Of a stretch of DNA of 64,000 bases, positions 1 through 8,718 are shown piece after piece. The notes beneath the pieces were generated by a model. It worked only from the letters and a program-made list of their open reading frames with translations, had not been told where the DNA came from and made no database searches. Position 1 is the stretch's first letter, and each line of letters begins with the position of its first letter. The stretch is taken from positions 62,001-126,000 of the forward strand of contig NZ_BPQD01000007.1 in NCBI RefSeq assembly GCF_022179065.1. The letters run 5' to 3'. The stretch is from Methylobacterium adhaesivum (GTDB lineage: Bacteria > Pseudomonadota > Alphaproteobacteria > Rhizobiales > Beijerinckiaceae). Made by a program: the position numbers and the translations under genes.

Positions 1-51
1 AGACATGATTTCGAACCTGTTACCGCCTTGATCGCGATGCCGGTCCTCCGA

Positions 52-678
52 TCAATCGACGACGATCACCCGGTTCGGTAGAAGATCCGGCCCGCCGCCG
101 CGATCGGGCAGTTCGCTCGCCAGGATCGCCCCGACACGTGCGACGGCCGCGACGAGGCCCGCTTCCATCTCGCCCTGACGCAGGGCTGCGAGCAACGCCT
201 GGATCGCGTCCTCCCAGGCCGCGGCCGGCACGCGCGCGGCGACACCGGAATCGGCCACGATCTCGGCATGGCCCTCGGCGCAGGCGAGATAGATGAGAAC
301 CCCGGTGCGGTCCGGCGTGCGGCACAGGCCGCGGGACTGGAACTCGCGCCGCGCCGCCTCGTGCGCCCGGGCCCTGCGGATCGAGCGTGGCACGAGGGTC
401 ATGCGCAGGCGCGGCGGCAGGCCGAGCGCCAGGGCCGCGAGGACGACGCAGGCCTGGGCGAGAAGGATGGAGACGGCGCTCCACGGGGTGAACAGGATCA
501 GCGGCCAGGGCGCGACGAGACCGCAGGCCAGGGCGAAAGCCAGGGGCGCCGAGCGGTAGGTGCCGGCACGGGCCGAGACCAGCACGACGATCTCGCCCGA
601 TGTCGCGGCCTCGGCGCGCCGGACGGCATCGGCGATCCGCGCAAGTGCGTCCGGGGAGAGGATCGGCTCACCAGTCAC
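52..678 (-). CDS. TPM-domain membrane protein, second of pair
   Basis: A protein of about 208 residues with an N-terminal TPM-type domain (SGEIVVLVSAR near residue 25) and two hydrophobic segments (about residues 43-64 and 65-82). The C-terminal half has the pattern LIYLACAEGHAEIVADSGV, which is typical of the soluble TPM fold. TPM domains accompany LemA in many bacteria; their biochemical role is unsettled and the old phosphatase label is not secure. I chose the GTG start at 678 because it overlaps the stop of the upstream TPM gene by 11 bases, which suggests translational coupling. An upstream ATG at 732 would create a long overlap. It is the last gene of the lemA-TPM-TPM operon. Confidence 0.82.
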   Translation of the reverse strand: MTGEPILSPDALARIADAVRRAEAATSGEIVVLVSARAGTYRSAPLAFALACGLVAPWPLILFTPWSAVSILLAQACVVLAALALGLPPRLRMTLVPRSIRRARAHEAARREFQSRGLCRTPDRTGVLIYLACAEGHAEIVADSGVAARVPAAAWEDAIQALLAALRQGEMEAGLVAAVARVGAILASELPDRGGGPDLLPNRVIVVD

Positions 679-1432
679 CCGAGGCCCCTCCGCCACCCGA
701 CGAACCGCCGCCACCCGAGAATCCGCCCCCATCCCCGAAGCCGCCCGAGACGCCGCCGCTCCAGCCCCCCGAGGGAGGACCGGGCAGGATCACGAACCCG
801 CCGCCGCGCCCGCCACGGTTCATCCGGTAGGCGAGGAACAGAATGATGAGGAAAATCGCGATGAAAAGGATCACCTGCCCCGGGTCGGCCTCGTCGCGGC
901 GGATCTCAGCCTTGCGCTGCCAGGTTTCGGCATCTCCCGACAGGATCGACAGCACGGCGTCGACGCCGGCATTCAGGCCGCCGGCATAATCCCCGGTCTT
1001 GAAGCGTGGGGTGATCGCCGTGGCGATGATCACCTTCGACAGGGCATCCGTCAGGGCGCCTTCGAGGCCGTAGCCGACCTCGATCCGGACCTTGCGATCC
1101 TTGGGGGCGACGAGGAGCAGGACGCCGTTGTCGGTCTTCTTCTGCCCGAGCCCCCAATGCCGGAACAGGCGGTTGGCATACTCCTCCACCGTGAGCCCCT
1201 GAAGATCGGGCACCGTGGCGACGACGAGTTGATCGGACGTCTTGTCCTCGTGGGCCTTCAGCTTACCCTCGAGACCGGCGCGATCCTGCGGCGCAAGCAG
1301 GCTCGCCGCATCGACGACGCGCCCCGATAGCGCCGGAAACACGGGGTCGGCGGCCCAGGCGAGTCCGGCCTGCAGCACGAGTGCCAGCCCGAACAGGACG
1401 GCGCGGAGTCCCCGGTCGAGGGCAACCGGCAT
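668..1432 (-). CDS. YgcG-family TPM-domain protein, exported and membrane-anchored
   Basis: A protein of 254 residues. It has a signal peptide (residues 1-27, ending AGLAWAA), a TPM domain at about 34-160 (PALSGRVVDAASLL, then VRIEVGYGLEGALTDA), one membrane helix near 187-205 and a Gly/Ser-rich tail ending GGGGASGDW. This is the usual YgcG layout: a periplasmic TPM domain with a C-terminal membrane anchor. It starts 6 bases after the lemA stop and overlaps the next TPM gene, so the three form one operon. The function of this family is not established; a role in envelope integrity alongside LemA is an inference from co-occurrence. Confidence 0.88.
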   Translation of the reverse strand: MPVALDRGLRAVLFGLALVLQAGLAWAADPVFPALSGRVVDAASLLAPQDRAGLEGKLKAHEDKTSDQLVVATVPDLQGLTVEEYANRLFRHWGLGQKKTDNGVLLLVAPKDRKVRIEVGYGLEGALTDALSKVIIATAITPRFKTGDYAGGLNAGVDAVLSILSGDAETWQRKAEIRRDEADPGQVILFIAIFLIILFLAYRMNRGGRGGGFVILPGPPSGGWSGGVSGGFGDGGGFSGGGGSSGGGGASGDW

Positions 1433-1438
1433 GGAGGG

Positions 1439-2068
1439 CTAGAACTTCACGCTCGGCGGCCGCTCGGAATTCGGCGTCGCCGTGAAGGTCTCCATGGGCT
1501 TGGCGTCGGGATAGAACCACGCGGCGATCCAGCGGCCCGGAATGGTCCGCACCTCGGTGTTGTAGGCCTGGACCGCGCCGATATAGTCGCGTCGCGCCAC
1601 GCTGATCCGGTTCTCCGTGCCCTCCAACTGCGATTGCAGGGCGAGGAAGTTCTGGTTCGATTTGAGGTCGGGGTAGCGCTCGACGGTGACGAGCAGGCGG
1701 CCGAGGGCCCCCGAGAGCTGGTTCTGGGCGTCCTGGAATTCCTTGAACTTCTGCGGGTCGCTCACCGTCGAGGCATCGACCTTGACGCTGGAGGCCTTGG
1801 CGCGGGCTTCCGTGACGCCGACGAGCACGTCCTTCTCCTGCTGGGCATAGCCCTTCACCGTCTCGACGAGGTTCGGGATCAGGTCGGCCCGGCGCTGGTA
1901 CTGGTTCTGCACCTCGCTCCAGGACGATTTGGCCTGCTCCTCCAGGGTCGGCACCCGGTTGATGGCGCCGCAGCCCGTCAGCACGGTGGCGAGAGCCAGG
2001 GCCACGAAAGCCGCGCGCACACGGCCGAGAACGAACGGGCTCGGGAGAAGGGCGGCGCCTAAGGGCAT
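1439..2068 (-). CDS. lemA: LemA family lipoprotein
   Basis: A protein of 209 residues. The N-terminal hydrophobic stretch ends in a lipobox-like TVLTGC (Cys33), so it is probably lipidated. The LemA signature follows: SSWSEVQNQYQRRADLIPNL, ETVKGYAQQEKDVL, and later RLLVTVERYPDLKSNQNF and AVQAYN. LemA proteins form long helical bundles at the membrane; their molecular job is unclear. It is the first gene of a three-gene operon with two TPM-domain proteins. The residues before about position 18 may not be translated if a later start is used. Confidence 0.9.
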   Translation of the reverse strand: MPLGAALLPSPFVLGRVRAAFVALALATVLTGCGAINRVPTLEEQAKSSWSEVQNQYQRRADLIPNLVETVKGYAQQEKDVLVGVTEARAKASSVKVDASTVSDPQKFKEFQDAQNQLSGALGRLLVTVERYPDLKSNQNFLALQSQLEGTENRISVARRDYIGAVQAYNTEVRTIPGRWIAAWFYPDAKPMETFTATPNSERPPSVKF

Positions 2069-2245
2069 GAAGGGAGACTCCCGAGGAAACGAAGAGACGA
2101 GACGACCGAACTTGGCCGCCCTGCGACAGATAGGCTTGGCCGCCCGCAGGGGAAGGGTTTAACGCAGCCAAAGGACAGTCAGGGAGCGGGAGCCCCGGCG
2201 GAGCCGCCGCCACGCGGTTGACAAGTCGGGGGGGTTCGGTGCGCT

Positions 2246-2557
2246 GTGCCGGTCATGGATGGAACGCCGCTCGCCCAAGCCGAGAAGCCGAGAATCGCCA
2301 TCACCTACTGCACGCAGTGCCAGTGGCTCCTGCGCGCGGCCTGGATGGCCCAAGAGCTGCTCTCCACCTTCCGTGACGATCTCGGCGAGGTGGCCCTGAT
2401 CCCCGGCTCGGGCGGCGTGTTCGTCATCGCCTGCGACGCGGACACGATCTGGGACAGGACGCGGGACGGCGGCTTTCCCGACGTGAAGACCCTCAAGCAG
2501 AGGGTCCGCGACCGGGTCACCCCGTCGCGCGACCTTGGTCACGTCGATCGTTCATGA
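2246..2557 (+). CDS. SelT/SelW/SelH (Rdx) family thioredoxin-fold protein
   Basis: A small protein of 103 residues. It carries the Rdx-family redox motif YCTQCQW (Cys22 and Cys25), with cysteine in place of the selenocysteine of animal SelW, followed by a helix and a strand (GVFVIACDADTIWDR, GFPDVKTLKQRVRD) typical of the SelW fold. The family is presumed to act in thiol redox chemistry. The start is GTG 2246; an ATG at 2255 is the alternative. Its stop overlaps the start of the downstream sensor kinase (ATGA at 2554-2557), so the two are probably translationally coupled. Confidence 0.88.
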   Translation: MPVMDGTPLAQAEKPRIAITYCTQCQWLLRAAWMAQELLSTFRDDLGEVALIPGSGGVFVIACDADTIWDRTRDGGFPDVKTLKQRVRDRVTPSRDLGHVDRS

Positions 2558-4842
2558 GCGCATCCGACCCGCAATCCGGGGATGAGGGGACCGGTCCGGG
2601 GAAGACGCCGCCGATGCGGACGCGCTTCGAACACCTCCGGCGGCGTTGGAAACACCTCGGCCGTCTCCTGCCCGCGCTCTGGCATGGCGACGTCTCGACT
2701 CAGGTCTATCTCGTCGCCCTCGTCATCGCCCTCATCGGACCGGGACTTCTGTTCACGGCGATCCTGCTCATGCGCTACGCGAGCACCGAGCGAGCCCGCT
2801 TCGAGCAGGACGCCCGCGAGAACGTGCGGAGCATCGCCCTCTCGGTGGACCGGGACACGGCAGGTCTCGTGTCCGTGCTCCAGACCCTCGCGACCTCGCC
2901 ACGCCTGAAGGATTCCGAGTTCGCGAACTTCGAAACCCAGGCCCGCCTCGTGCGCGATGCCGTCGGCCTCGACATCCTCCTGCGGCGACCCGATGGGCAG
3001 CAACTCGTCAATACAGCGGTGCCGCCCGGTGCACCGCTGCCGAAGGTGAACCTGCCGTTCGACCGGGAGATCATCGCCGGCACCCAACGCGCCGTCGTAT
3101 CGGGCCTCCTGCATGGGTCGACGGCCCAGGCGGCGACCTACGTCGTCGAGGTGCCGGTGTTGGTGGAGGGCGAAGTCGCCTTCCTCCTCAGTTTCACCGC
3201 GCCCGTGACGCGGCTGCAAGCCCTGATCAACCGCGAGAGCGTCGCGGGCTGGACGACCGGCATTTCCGACAGGGACCGCATCGTCCTCGCGCGCGTCCCG
3301 GATCCCGACGCCGTGGTGGGACGCCCCCGCCTTCAGACGCTGCGACAGAAGCAGACGAGCACGGCGGGCGTCTGGGAGGGGAAGGATCGGACCCTGCGGG
3401 CCGTCACCGTCGTCGAGGCCCGCGCCCGGCTCACGGGATGGACCGTGGCGGCGGTCATTCCGCAATCCCTCGTCGAGGCCCGCCTGCATGGTTGGATCTG
3501 GGCGTTCTGCGGCTTCGGTCTCCTCGTGCTCGCAACCGCGTCGGTCCTCGCCGTAAGCCTGTGGTCGCGGGTCGCGCGTCCCCTGCGGCGCCTCGCGGCG
3601 ACGGGGCCCGCCCTGGCGCGCGGGGAGGCGATTCCGCGCGTCACGTCACCGATCAACGAGATTCGTACCCTCGGCGAGGTCCTGGCCGATGCCTCGATCC
3701 GGCTGCGCGCCCGCATCGTCGAGCGCGACCGTGCTCTGGCCGAAACCGAACGGGGCCTGAGCGCCCTGCGGGAGAGCGAGGCGCGCTTCCGGCACATGGC
3801 CGATTCGGCTCCGGCCCTGATCTGGATGACCGACGAGACCGCCACGATCAGCTTCGTCAACATGCACTTCGAGCACCTGTTCGGCACGGCGGCCCAGACC
3901 CTGGCGGGCGACGGCTGGCGCAAGATCGTTCATCCGGACGACCTCCCGGGGTTCTTGGCGCTGTTCCGGGACGCCTTCGAGGCGCGCCGGCCATTCCGCG
4001 GCGAAGTACGGGTGATCGACCGTGACGGCCAGATCCGTTGGCTGCGCTGCGAGGGCGTGCCGCGCGAGGACGATACCGGGGCGTTCCTGGGCTACACCGG
4101 CTGCAACGTCGACATCTCCGAGGCCAAGCGCGCCGAAGAGCATCTCCGTCTCCTCATCCATGAGCTCAATCACCGGGTGAAGAATACCCTCGCCACTGTG
4201 CAATCCATCGCCGGTCAGTCCCTGCGCCGTCTCGAAGGCAAGGACGCCGACGCCGCCCGTGCGGCCTTCGAGGCGCGCCTCCTCGCCCTGGCGCGGGTCC
4301 ACGACGTCCTGACGCGTGAAAGCTGGGAAGGCGCCGAACTCGCCACCGTCGTGGGCGACGCCATCGCCCCCCTCGATGCGAGCGACCGCAGCGCCTCGCG
4401 TTTCCGCGTCACCGGCCCGGCCCTACGCCTGCCGCCGCGCGTCGCCCTCTCCATCGCCATGGCGCTTCACGAACTCGGCACCAACGCCGTGAAGTACGGC
4501 GCGCTTTCGTGCGAAGGCGGCTCCGTCGAAATCGTATGGTCGGTGAGCCGCGATCCGGACCTTCGCCTCTCCCTGCGCTGGCGCGAGCGCGGCGGGCCGC
4601 CCGTCGTCCCACCGACCCGCACGGGCTTCGGCTCGCGCCTCATTGAGCGCAGCCTCGCCCGCGACCTCGACGGAGACGTCAAGCTCCTGTTCGTGCCGGA
4701 AGGCGTGGTCTGCACCATCGAGGCCCCGGTGCCGCCGCAGACGCTCGCGGAGCGCGACGCTGTTCCCATGTCTGGGACGATCGACGAGGCCGCGCCGGGC
4801 CGGGTGGACGCGCGGGCGATGAGCACAGCCTCGCGGGGGTGA
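2554..4842 (+). CDS. HWE-family sensor histidine kinase with periplasmic sensor and PAS domains
   Basis: A protein of 762 residues. A first membrane helix (about 50-72) and a second (about 310-335) bracket a roughly 240-residue periplasmic, Cache-like sensor region. A HAMP-like linker follows, then a PAS domain (about 405-530, RFRHMADSAPALIWMTDE) and the kinase core. The phosphoacceptor motif is ELNHRVKN with His540. The ATPase domain has MALHELGTNAVKYGALS and the W-x-E element RWRERGG that defines HWE/HisKA_2 kinases, followed by GFGSRLIERSL. HWE kinases are common in Hyphomicrobiales, often in general-stress or light signalling. No cognate regulator is adjacent. The gene is coupled to the upstream SelW-like gene. 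Confidence 0.93.
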   Translation: MSASDPQSGDEGTGPGKTPPMRTRFEHLRRRWKHLGRLLPALWHGDVSTQVYLVALVIALIGPGLLFTAILLMRYASTERARFEQDARENVRSIALSVDRDTAGLVSVLQTLATSPRLKDSEFANFETQARLVRDAVGLDILLRRPDGQQLVNTAVPPGAPLPKVNLPFDREIIAGTQRAVVSGLLHGSTAQAATYVVEVPVLVEGEVAFLLSFTAPVTRLQALINRESVAGWTTGISDRDRIVLARVPDPDAVVGRPRLQTLRQKQTSTAGVWEGKDRTLRAVTVVEARARLTGWTVAAVIPQSLVEARLHGWIWAFCGFGLLVLATASVLAVSLWSRVARPLRRLAATGPALARGEAIPRVTSPINEIRTLGEVLADASIRLRARIVERDRALAETERGLSALRESEARFRHMADSAPALIWMTDETATISFVNMHFEHLFGTAAQTLAGDGWRKIVHPDDLPGFLALFRDAFEARRPFRGEVRVIDRDGQIRWLRCEGVPREDDTGAFLGYTGCNVDISEAKRAEEHLRLLIHELNHRVKNTLATVQSIAGQSLRRLEGKDADAARAAFEARLLALARVHDVLTRESWEGAELATVVGDAIAPLDASDRSASRFRVTGPALRLPPRVALSIAMALHELGTNAVKYGALSCEGGSVEIVWSVSRDPDLRLSLRWRERGGPPVVPPTRTGFGSRLIERSLARDLDGDVKLLFVPEGVVCTIEAPVPPQTLAERDAVPMSGTIDEAAPGRVDARAMSTASRG

Positions 4843-5121
4843 GCCGGAGCGGGACGCGACGCTCCCAGGGTCACGGCGGGCTTCGACAGCCCTTACGCAC
4901 ATCGAGCTCGACGTGAATAAAATCTTGTAAGACCATATGCTATAAATACTATAAGTTGCAATTTTTAGTCTCGAAAATATTAACTCACACCCTGAACGCC
5001 CGCTAAATGCATCAGAAAATGTCATCAAATGATATATAACGACTTCAATCATCTCAATCTGTTAACTCGAACTTCATGAAATCACATTAGCTTTTGGTCG
5101 TCGCTCATAGGATGTCGTTTG
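4843..5121. other. AT-rich intergenic region before chemoreceptor gene
   Basis: About 280 bases with no gene that I can support. From about 4910 to 5095 the base composition is far more AT-rich than anywhere nearby, with runs such as ataaaatcttgtaag and tataaatactataag. It probably carries the chemoreceptor promoter. Loose -35/-10 look-alikes exist (ttgtaa at 4925 and tataag at 4950, spacer 19), but the spacing is poor and I do not call a promoter. Confidence 0.5.
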
Positions 5122-6510
5122 ATGCTCGGTCTTCCCCTGACCCGATTCACGAAGAATCAGACGACGTCCGAAACGGCGTCGGCCGCCGCCCTTCCGACGG
5201 ACGATTCCATCCTGGTCCGCGCCGTCGAACGCCTGATGACGACCCAGGATCTTAAAGCCATTGATCTTCCCGACGGCCCTCTCAAGACGGCCCTGGGTCA
5301 TTTGCATGCGACGGCCAACCGGGCCACGCTGCAGGCCCTGGGCAGCACGGCACGGGTGGCGCGCGAAGCCTCCGAGGCCGCGACCAACACGGGATGGATG
5401 AGCTACGACGTCGGTGAGGTCGCCCGGGCGACCCAGACCATCGCGGGTGCCGCGGAAGAGATGGCGGCCTCCATCGCGGAGGTCGCCCAGACCTCCGATA
5501 CGGTGGTGAAGGTGGCCGAAGACGCCCTGTCCGCCATGCAGCATTGCATCACGGATGGCGGCCAGGCCCGCAACGCCATGCAGGAGATCGAGGGACGCAC
5601 CGTCCAGATCTCCGACCGGGTGGTGGTGCTGGAACGGGCCATCGCGCAGATCGAAGCCATGGCCACCGCCATCGCGGCCATTTCCAGCCAGACGAACCTG
5701 CTCGCCCTGAATGCCACCATCGAAGCCGCCCGGGCCGGCGAGGCCGGGCGCGGCTTCTCCGTCGTCGCCGCCGAGGTGAAGTCCCTCTCCGCTCAGACCG
5801 CGAAGTCCACGGGGGAGATCCGCTCGCTCCTCAACACGCTCACCGTCGAGATGGGCTCCATCGCCCAGGCGGTGAACGAGAGCCGCAGCGCCGTGGCCAC
5901 GGGCCGCGCCATCGTCGAGGGCCTCGAAAGCCGAGTTTCGCAGGCCAACGACCAGATCGGCAAGGCGACCGACCTCAACCATGCCATCGCGCAGATGCTC
6001 GGCCAGCAGCGCAGCGCCACGGCGGAGATCTCGAACACCGTTCAGAACATCGCCGGCAAGGCTTCGAAGACCCACGAGGAAATCGCGCTGATCACCGACC
6101 GCCTGGTCAAGGCCGAAACCCTCGGACAGAAGGCCCTGGCGCACGGGGCGCGTGACCTCTCGACCTACGCCATCGTGCGCCTGCCGGCCGATATCGGCGC
6201 GTGGAAGCGCAAGCTCGCCCGCGTCCTCGTCGGCCTCGCCGAGGCGGATCGTGGCCTCGCCAAGCTGCCGTGGAACGACGGCGTGAGCCTCGGGGCGATC
6301 CTGCGCACGGGCCCGTTGGGCAACCACCCGTCCCTGCCGGAGTTGCTCAGGGCCGAAGCCAAGGCCCTCGAGGCGGCCGAGCGGATGATCGCTGCCCTCG
6401 CGTCGCAGAACTGGGATGTCGGAACGCCGGCCTACAAGGAAGCAGCGGCCGCCATGAAGACGATGCTCGACACCGCCCGGCTCATGCTCGGCGAATCCGC
6501 CTCGGTCTGA
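5122..6510 (+). CDS. Soluble methyl-accepting chemotaxis protein with degenerate CZB-like tail
   Basis: A protein of 462 residues with no membrane segment, so it is a cytoplasmic receptor. Residues 90-335 form the long coiled-coil signalling domain, with the conserved tip [20 protein letters not shown] (about 187-206) followed by [17 protein letters not shown]. The C-terminal part (about 345-430) resembles a chemoreceptor zinc-binding (CZB) domain: [15 protein letters not shown], then VSLGAIL, then [14 protein letters not shown]. The positions expected for the zinc ligands (His, Cys, His, His) appear as Ile, Val, Glu and Leu in my alignment by eye. ATG 5122 is the preferred start; a TTG at 5119 is in frame. 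Confidence 0.92.
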   Translation: MLGLPLTRFTKNQTTSETASAAALPTDDSILVRAVERLMTTQDLKAIDLPDGPLKTALGHLHATANRATLQALGSTARVAREASEAATNTGWMSYDVGEVARATQTIAGAAEEMAASIAEVAQTSDTVVKVAEDALSAMQHCITDGGQARNAMQEIEGRTVQISDRVVVLERAIAQIEAMATAIAAISSQTNLLALNATIEAARAGEAGRGFSVVAAEVKSLSAQTAKSTGEIRSLLNTLTVEMGSIAQAVNESRSAVATGRAIVEGLESRVSQANDQIGKATDLNHAIAQMLGQQRSATAEISNTVQNIAGKASKTHEEIALITDRLVKAETLGQKALAHGARDLSTYAIVRLPADIGAWKRKLARVLVGLAEADRGLAKLPWNDGVSLGAILRTGPLGNHPSLPELLRAEAKALEAAERMIAALASQNWDVGTPAYKEAAAAMKTMLDTARLMLGESASV

Positions 6511-6526
6511 CCCGGGGCAAGCCGGA

Positions 6527-8587
6527 TCAGCGGATCGTGTCGCGCTGCGCAATCGCCGTGGCGGAGCGCGACTTCTGCATCACGCCGTCGATCTGCTCCC
6601 GCTGGCGGGAGAATTCTGCCAGCATCCGGCCGTCGAGTTCGCGCCCGCGCGGCACGCGGATCTTCATCGGATCGACGAAGTGTCCGTTGATGATGACCTC
6701 GTAATGCAGGTGGGCGCCCGTCGAGAGGCCCGTGGAGCCGACATACCCGATCACCTGCCCCTGGCGCACCTTCACGCCGGCCGCCATGCCCCGCCCGAAG
6801 CGAGACATGTGATTATAGGTCGTGACATAGCCGTTGATGTGCTGGATCTCGACCCGCCGGCCGTAGCCGGAATCCCAGTCCGCCTTGATCACGGTGCCGT
6901 TGCCGGCCGCGACGATGGGCGTGCCGATGGGATTGGACCAGTCCACGCCGGTATGAAGCTTGGCGTAGCCGAGCACGGGGTGGCGCCGGTATCCGAAGCC
7001 TGACCGCATGATGCCGTCGGCGATGGGCTTGCGGATGAGGAACTTCTTCAGGGACCGGCCCTGCTCGTCGAGGTAGTCGACGGTGCCGTCGTCGGGTGAC
7101 TGGAAGCGATAGACCTTGCGAGCTTCGCCGCCGAGGTTAAGCGAGGCGTAGAGCAATTCCGGCCGCTCGGTGCCGCCCTGCCCCGCCTCCTCGTCGAAGG
7201 TGTAGAAGATGTCGAGGGCATCTCCGGGCGAGATGCGACGCTGGAAATCGACATCGTAGCCGAAGATGCGCACGAGATCGTCGACAGCGGTCTTCGGCAG
7301 CTCGTGCCGGGCGGCGGTCTCGTACAGGCTCTGATACAGCCGGGGGCCCGAGCCGTCCTCCTCCTCGTCCTCGGACGAGGCTTCGGTCTTGCCGGCGACC
7401 TTGGTCGAAGGCGCACCCTCCGTCGGCGGCGCCACGGATACGAAGGCGCCCCGGTCGTTGACGGCCGCGATGCCCTCGATGCCGGCCTCGCCGTAAAGGA
7501 TGACGCGCGTCACCTGCTTGGGATCGCCGGGCTTAGGCCCCGGGGCGATCTGGAGGCGGAACTGCTGGCCCTCGGTGAGCTCGGCGATGCGCCCACGACC
7601 CCCGAGGGCCGCGACGATGCCGCGGACCTGTTCCTCGCTCGCCTGCCCCGTCGCACGCAGCACCGCGTCCAGGGTTTCGCCACGCTTGAGGGCGAGGTCT
7701 CGCTCGTCGACGAGGGACGCGTCGCCGGCCCGCAGGCTCACCTTGGCGAGCTTCGTCACGTTCTCGGGCACCACGAGAACGTCGATGGACTGGAACGGGC
7801 TGCCGCCGACGGACTGAGCCGTTCCATCGAAATCCGGAGCCGCGCCACCATGCTGCAGCGTGCGCGACAGCATGATCTGAGGCGCCACTGGCACGGCGCT
7901 GCGGCGGCCGGCCTCGGTGGCGAGGCGGCGCTCCTCCTCGACCTGCGCGGTGACGTCGTCGTCGGTGAGTGCGGGGGCGCCAGCGTCGACGGTGAGGCCG
8001 ACGAGGTCCTGCTTGACCACCGACACCTCGCCGCCCGGCCCCTCGGCGATGCCGGGATCGGGCGCCCGCTCCGCCGGTTCGTCGGAGGTGAACTTCATCG
8101 GATCGAAGCGTGGCATCTCGGCCGCGAACACGCCCGTGGTCATGGACAGGGCCGTGGAGACGCGCATGAAGGGCCGGACCTTGATGATCTCCCGATCGGC
8201 CAGCCGCACGGTGACGGGCGCGCGAAAGCTCTGCTTGGCCGAGGCGATCATCACGTTGCGCACGAGGCGGTCGCCCTTGCGGGCAAGGGCGATGTCGTCG
8301 TCGCTCGGCGCCGGCCGGACCACCACGGCCGCCCGCTCGGGGATGGCCGCGAACGAGACATCGCTCTGGAACGAGACGTGGATGGCCGCCCCGATGAGAC
8401 CGGCGCCCGTCAGGCCCGTGAGGGTGCTCGCGCAGAGCCAGCGCAGGTTGACTTCGCGCCGGTCGATGCGCGGCGCATCGGAGCCGAGGAGGTCCAGGGG
8501 CGCCTCGATTCCGTTGTGGAACCGCGGCGCGGGGCGTGTGTCCGGAGCGGTGGCCGGATGACCGATCTTGAGGCGACCGCGCTTCAC
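6527..8587 (-). CDS. Membrane-anchored M23 family peptidoglycan metallopeptidase
   Basis: A protein of 686 residues. A single membrane helix near residues 48-68 follows a basic cytoplasmic N-terminus. A long linker contains a LysM/SH3-like region and an acidic stretch (SSEDEEEDG). The C-terminal LytM/M23 domain (about 540-650) keeps all expected zinc ligands: HTGVDW, HMSRFG and GAHLHYEV. It probably cleaves peptide crosslinks of peptidoglycan in the periplasm. The start is GTG 8587, with a good ribosome-binding site (AAGGGG, 5 bases upstream). It is convergent with the chemoreceptor gene, with only 16 bases between the two stops. Confidence 0.92.
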   Translation of the reverse strand: MKRGRLKIGHPATAPDTRPAPRFHNGIEAPLDLLGSDAPRIDRREVNLRWLCASTLTGLTGAGLIGAAIHVSFQSDVSFAAIPERAAVVVRPAPSDDDIALARKGDRLVRNVMIASAKQSFRAPVTVRLADREIIKVRPFMRVSTALSMTTGVFAAEMPRFDPMKFTSDEPAERAPDPGIAEGPGGEVSVVKQDLVGLTVDAGAPALTDDDVTAQVEEERRLATEAGRRSAVPVAPQIMLSRTLQHGGAAPDFDGTAQSVGGSPFQSIDVLVVPENVTKLAKVSLRAGDASLVDERDLALKRGETLDAVLRATGQASEEQVRGIVAALGGRGRIAELTEGQQFRLQIAPGPKPGDPKQVTRVILYGEAGIEGIAAVNDRGAFVSVAPPTEGAPSTKVAGKTEASSEDEEEDGSGPRLYQSLYETAARHELPKTAVDDLVRIFGYDVDFQRRISPGDALDIFYTFDEEAGQGGTERPELLYASLNLGGEARKVYRFQSPDDGTVDYLDEQGRSLKKFLIRKPIADGIMRSGFGYRRHPVLGYAKLHTGVDWSNPIGTPIVAAGNGTVIKADWDSGYGRRVEIQHINGYVTTYNHMSRFGRGMAAGVKVRQGQVIGYVGSTGLSTGAHLHYEVIINGHFVDPMKIRVPRGRELDGRMLAEFSRQREQIDGVMQKSRSATAIAQRDTIR

Positions 8588-8610
8588 GAAGACCCCTTAA
8601 CGACGCTGAC

Positions 8611-8634
8611 GGGCGGGGTGGATAAGCCCCGCCC
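8611..8634. repeat. GC-rich hairpin upstream of M23 peptidase gene
   Basis: A perfect 8-base inverted repeat, gggcgggg and ccccgccc, separated by an 8-base loop. It lies 24 bases upstream of the M23 start, in the gap after paoC on the minus strand. It may stop read-through or sit in the 5' leader of the M23 mRNA; its function is not shown. Confidence 0.5.
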
Positions 8635-8676
8635 CTGCCGGGTCTAGGGTTTCGAAGGTCAGCATGTCGAGAGTGA

Positions 8677-8705
8677 GGCGGGGCGTACCGCCGACGCGCC
8701 CCGCC
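8677..8705 (-). terminator. Terminator-like hairpin after paoC
   Basis: A 9-base perfect inverted repeat, ggcggggcg and cgccccgcc, with an 11-base loop, located 14 bases beyond the paoC stop. There is no U-tract, so it would be a weak intrinsic terminator or an mRNA-stabilising stem. Confidence 0.45.
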
Positions 8706-8718
8706 CCCTCCGGTTCGT

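Noticed and set aside
1-51. Possible gene fragment at the left edge
   Set aside because: Only 51 bases precede the first stop codon and no frame shows recognisable coding sequence.
5074-6552. Minus-strand frame of about 490 codons opposite the chemoreceptor
   Set aside because: The plus-strand chemoreceptor is unambiguous; the opposite frame has no ribosome-binding site or motif.
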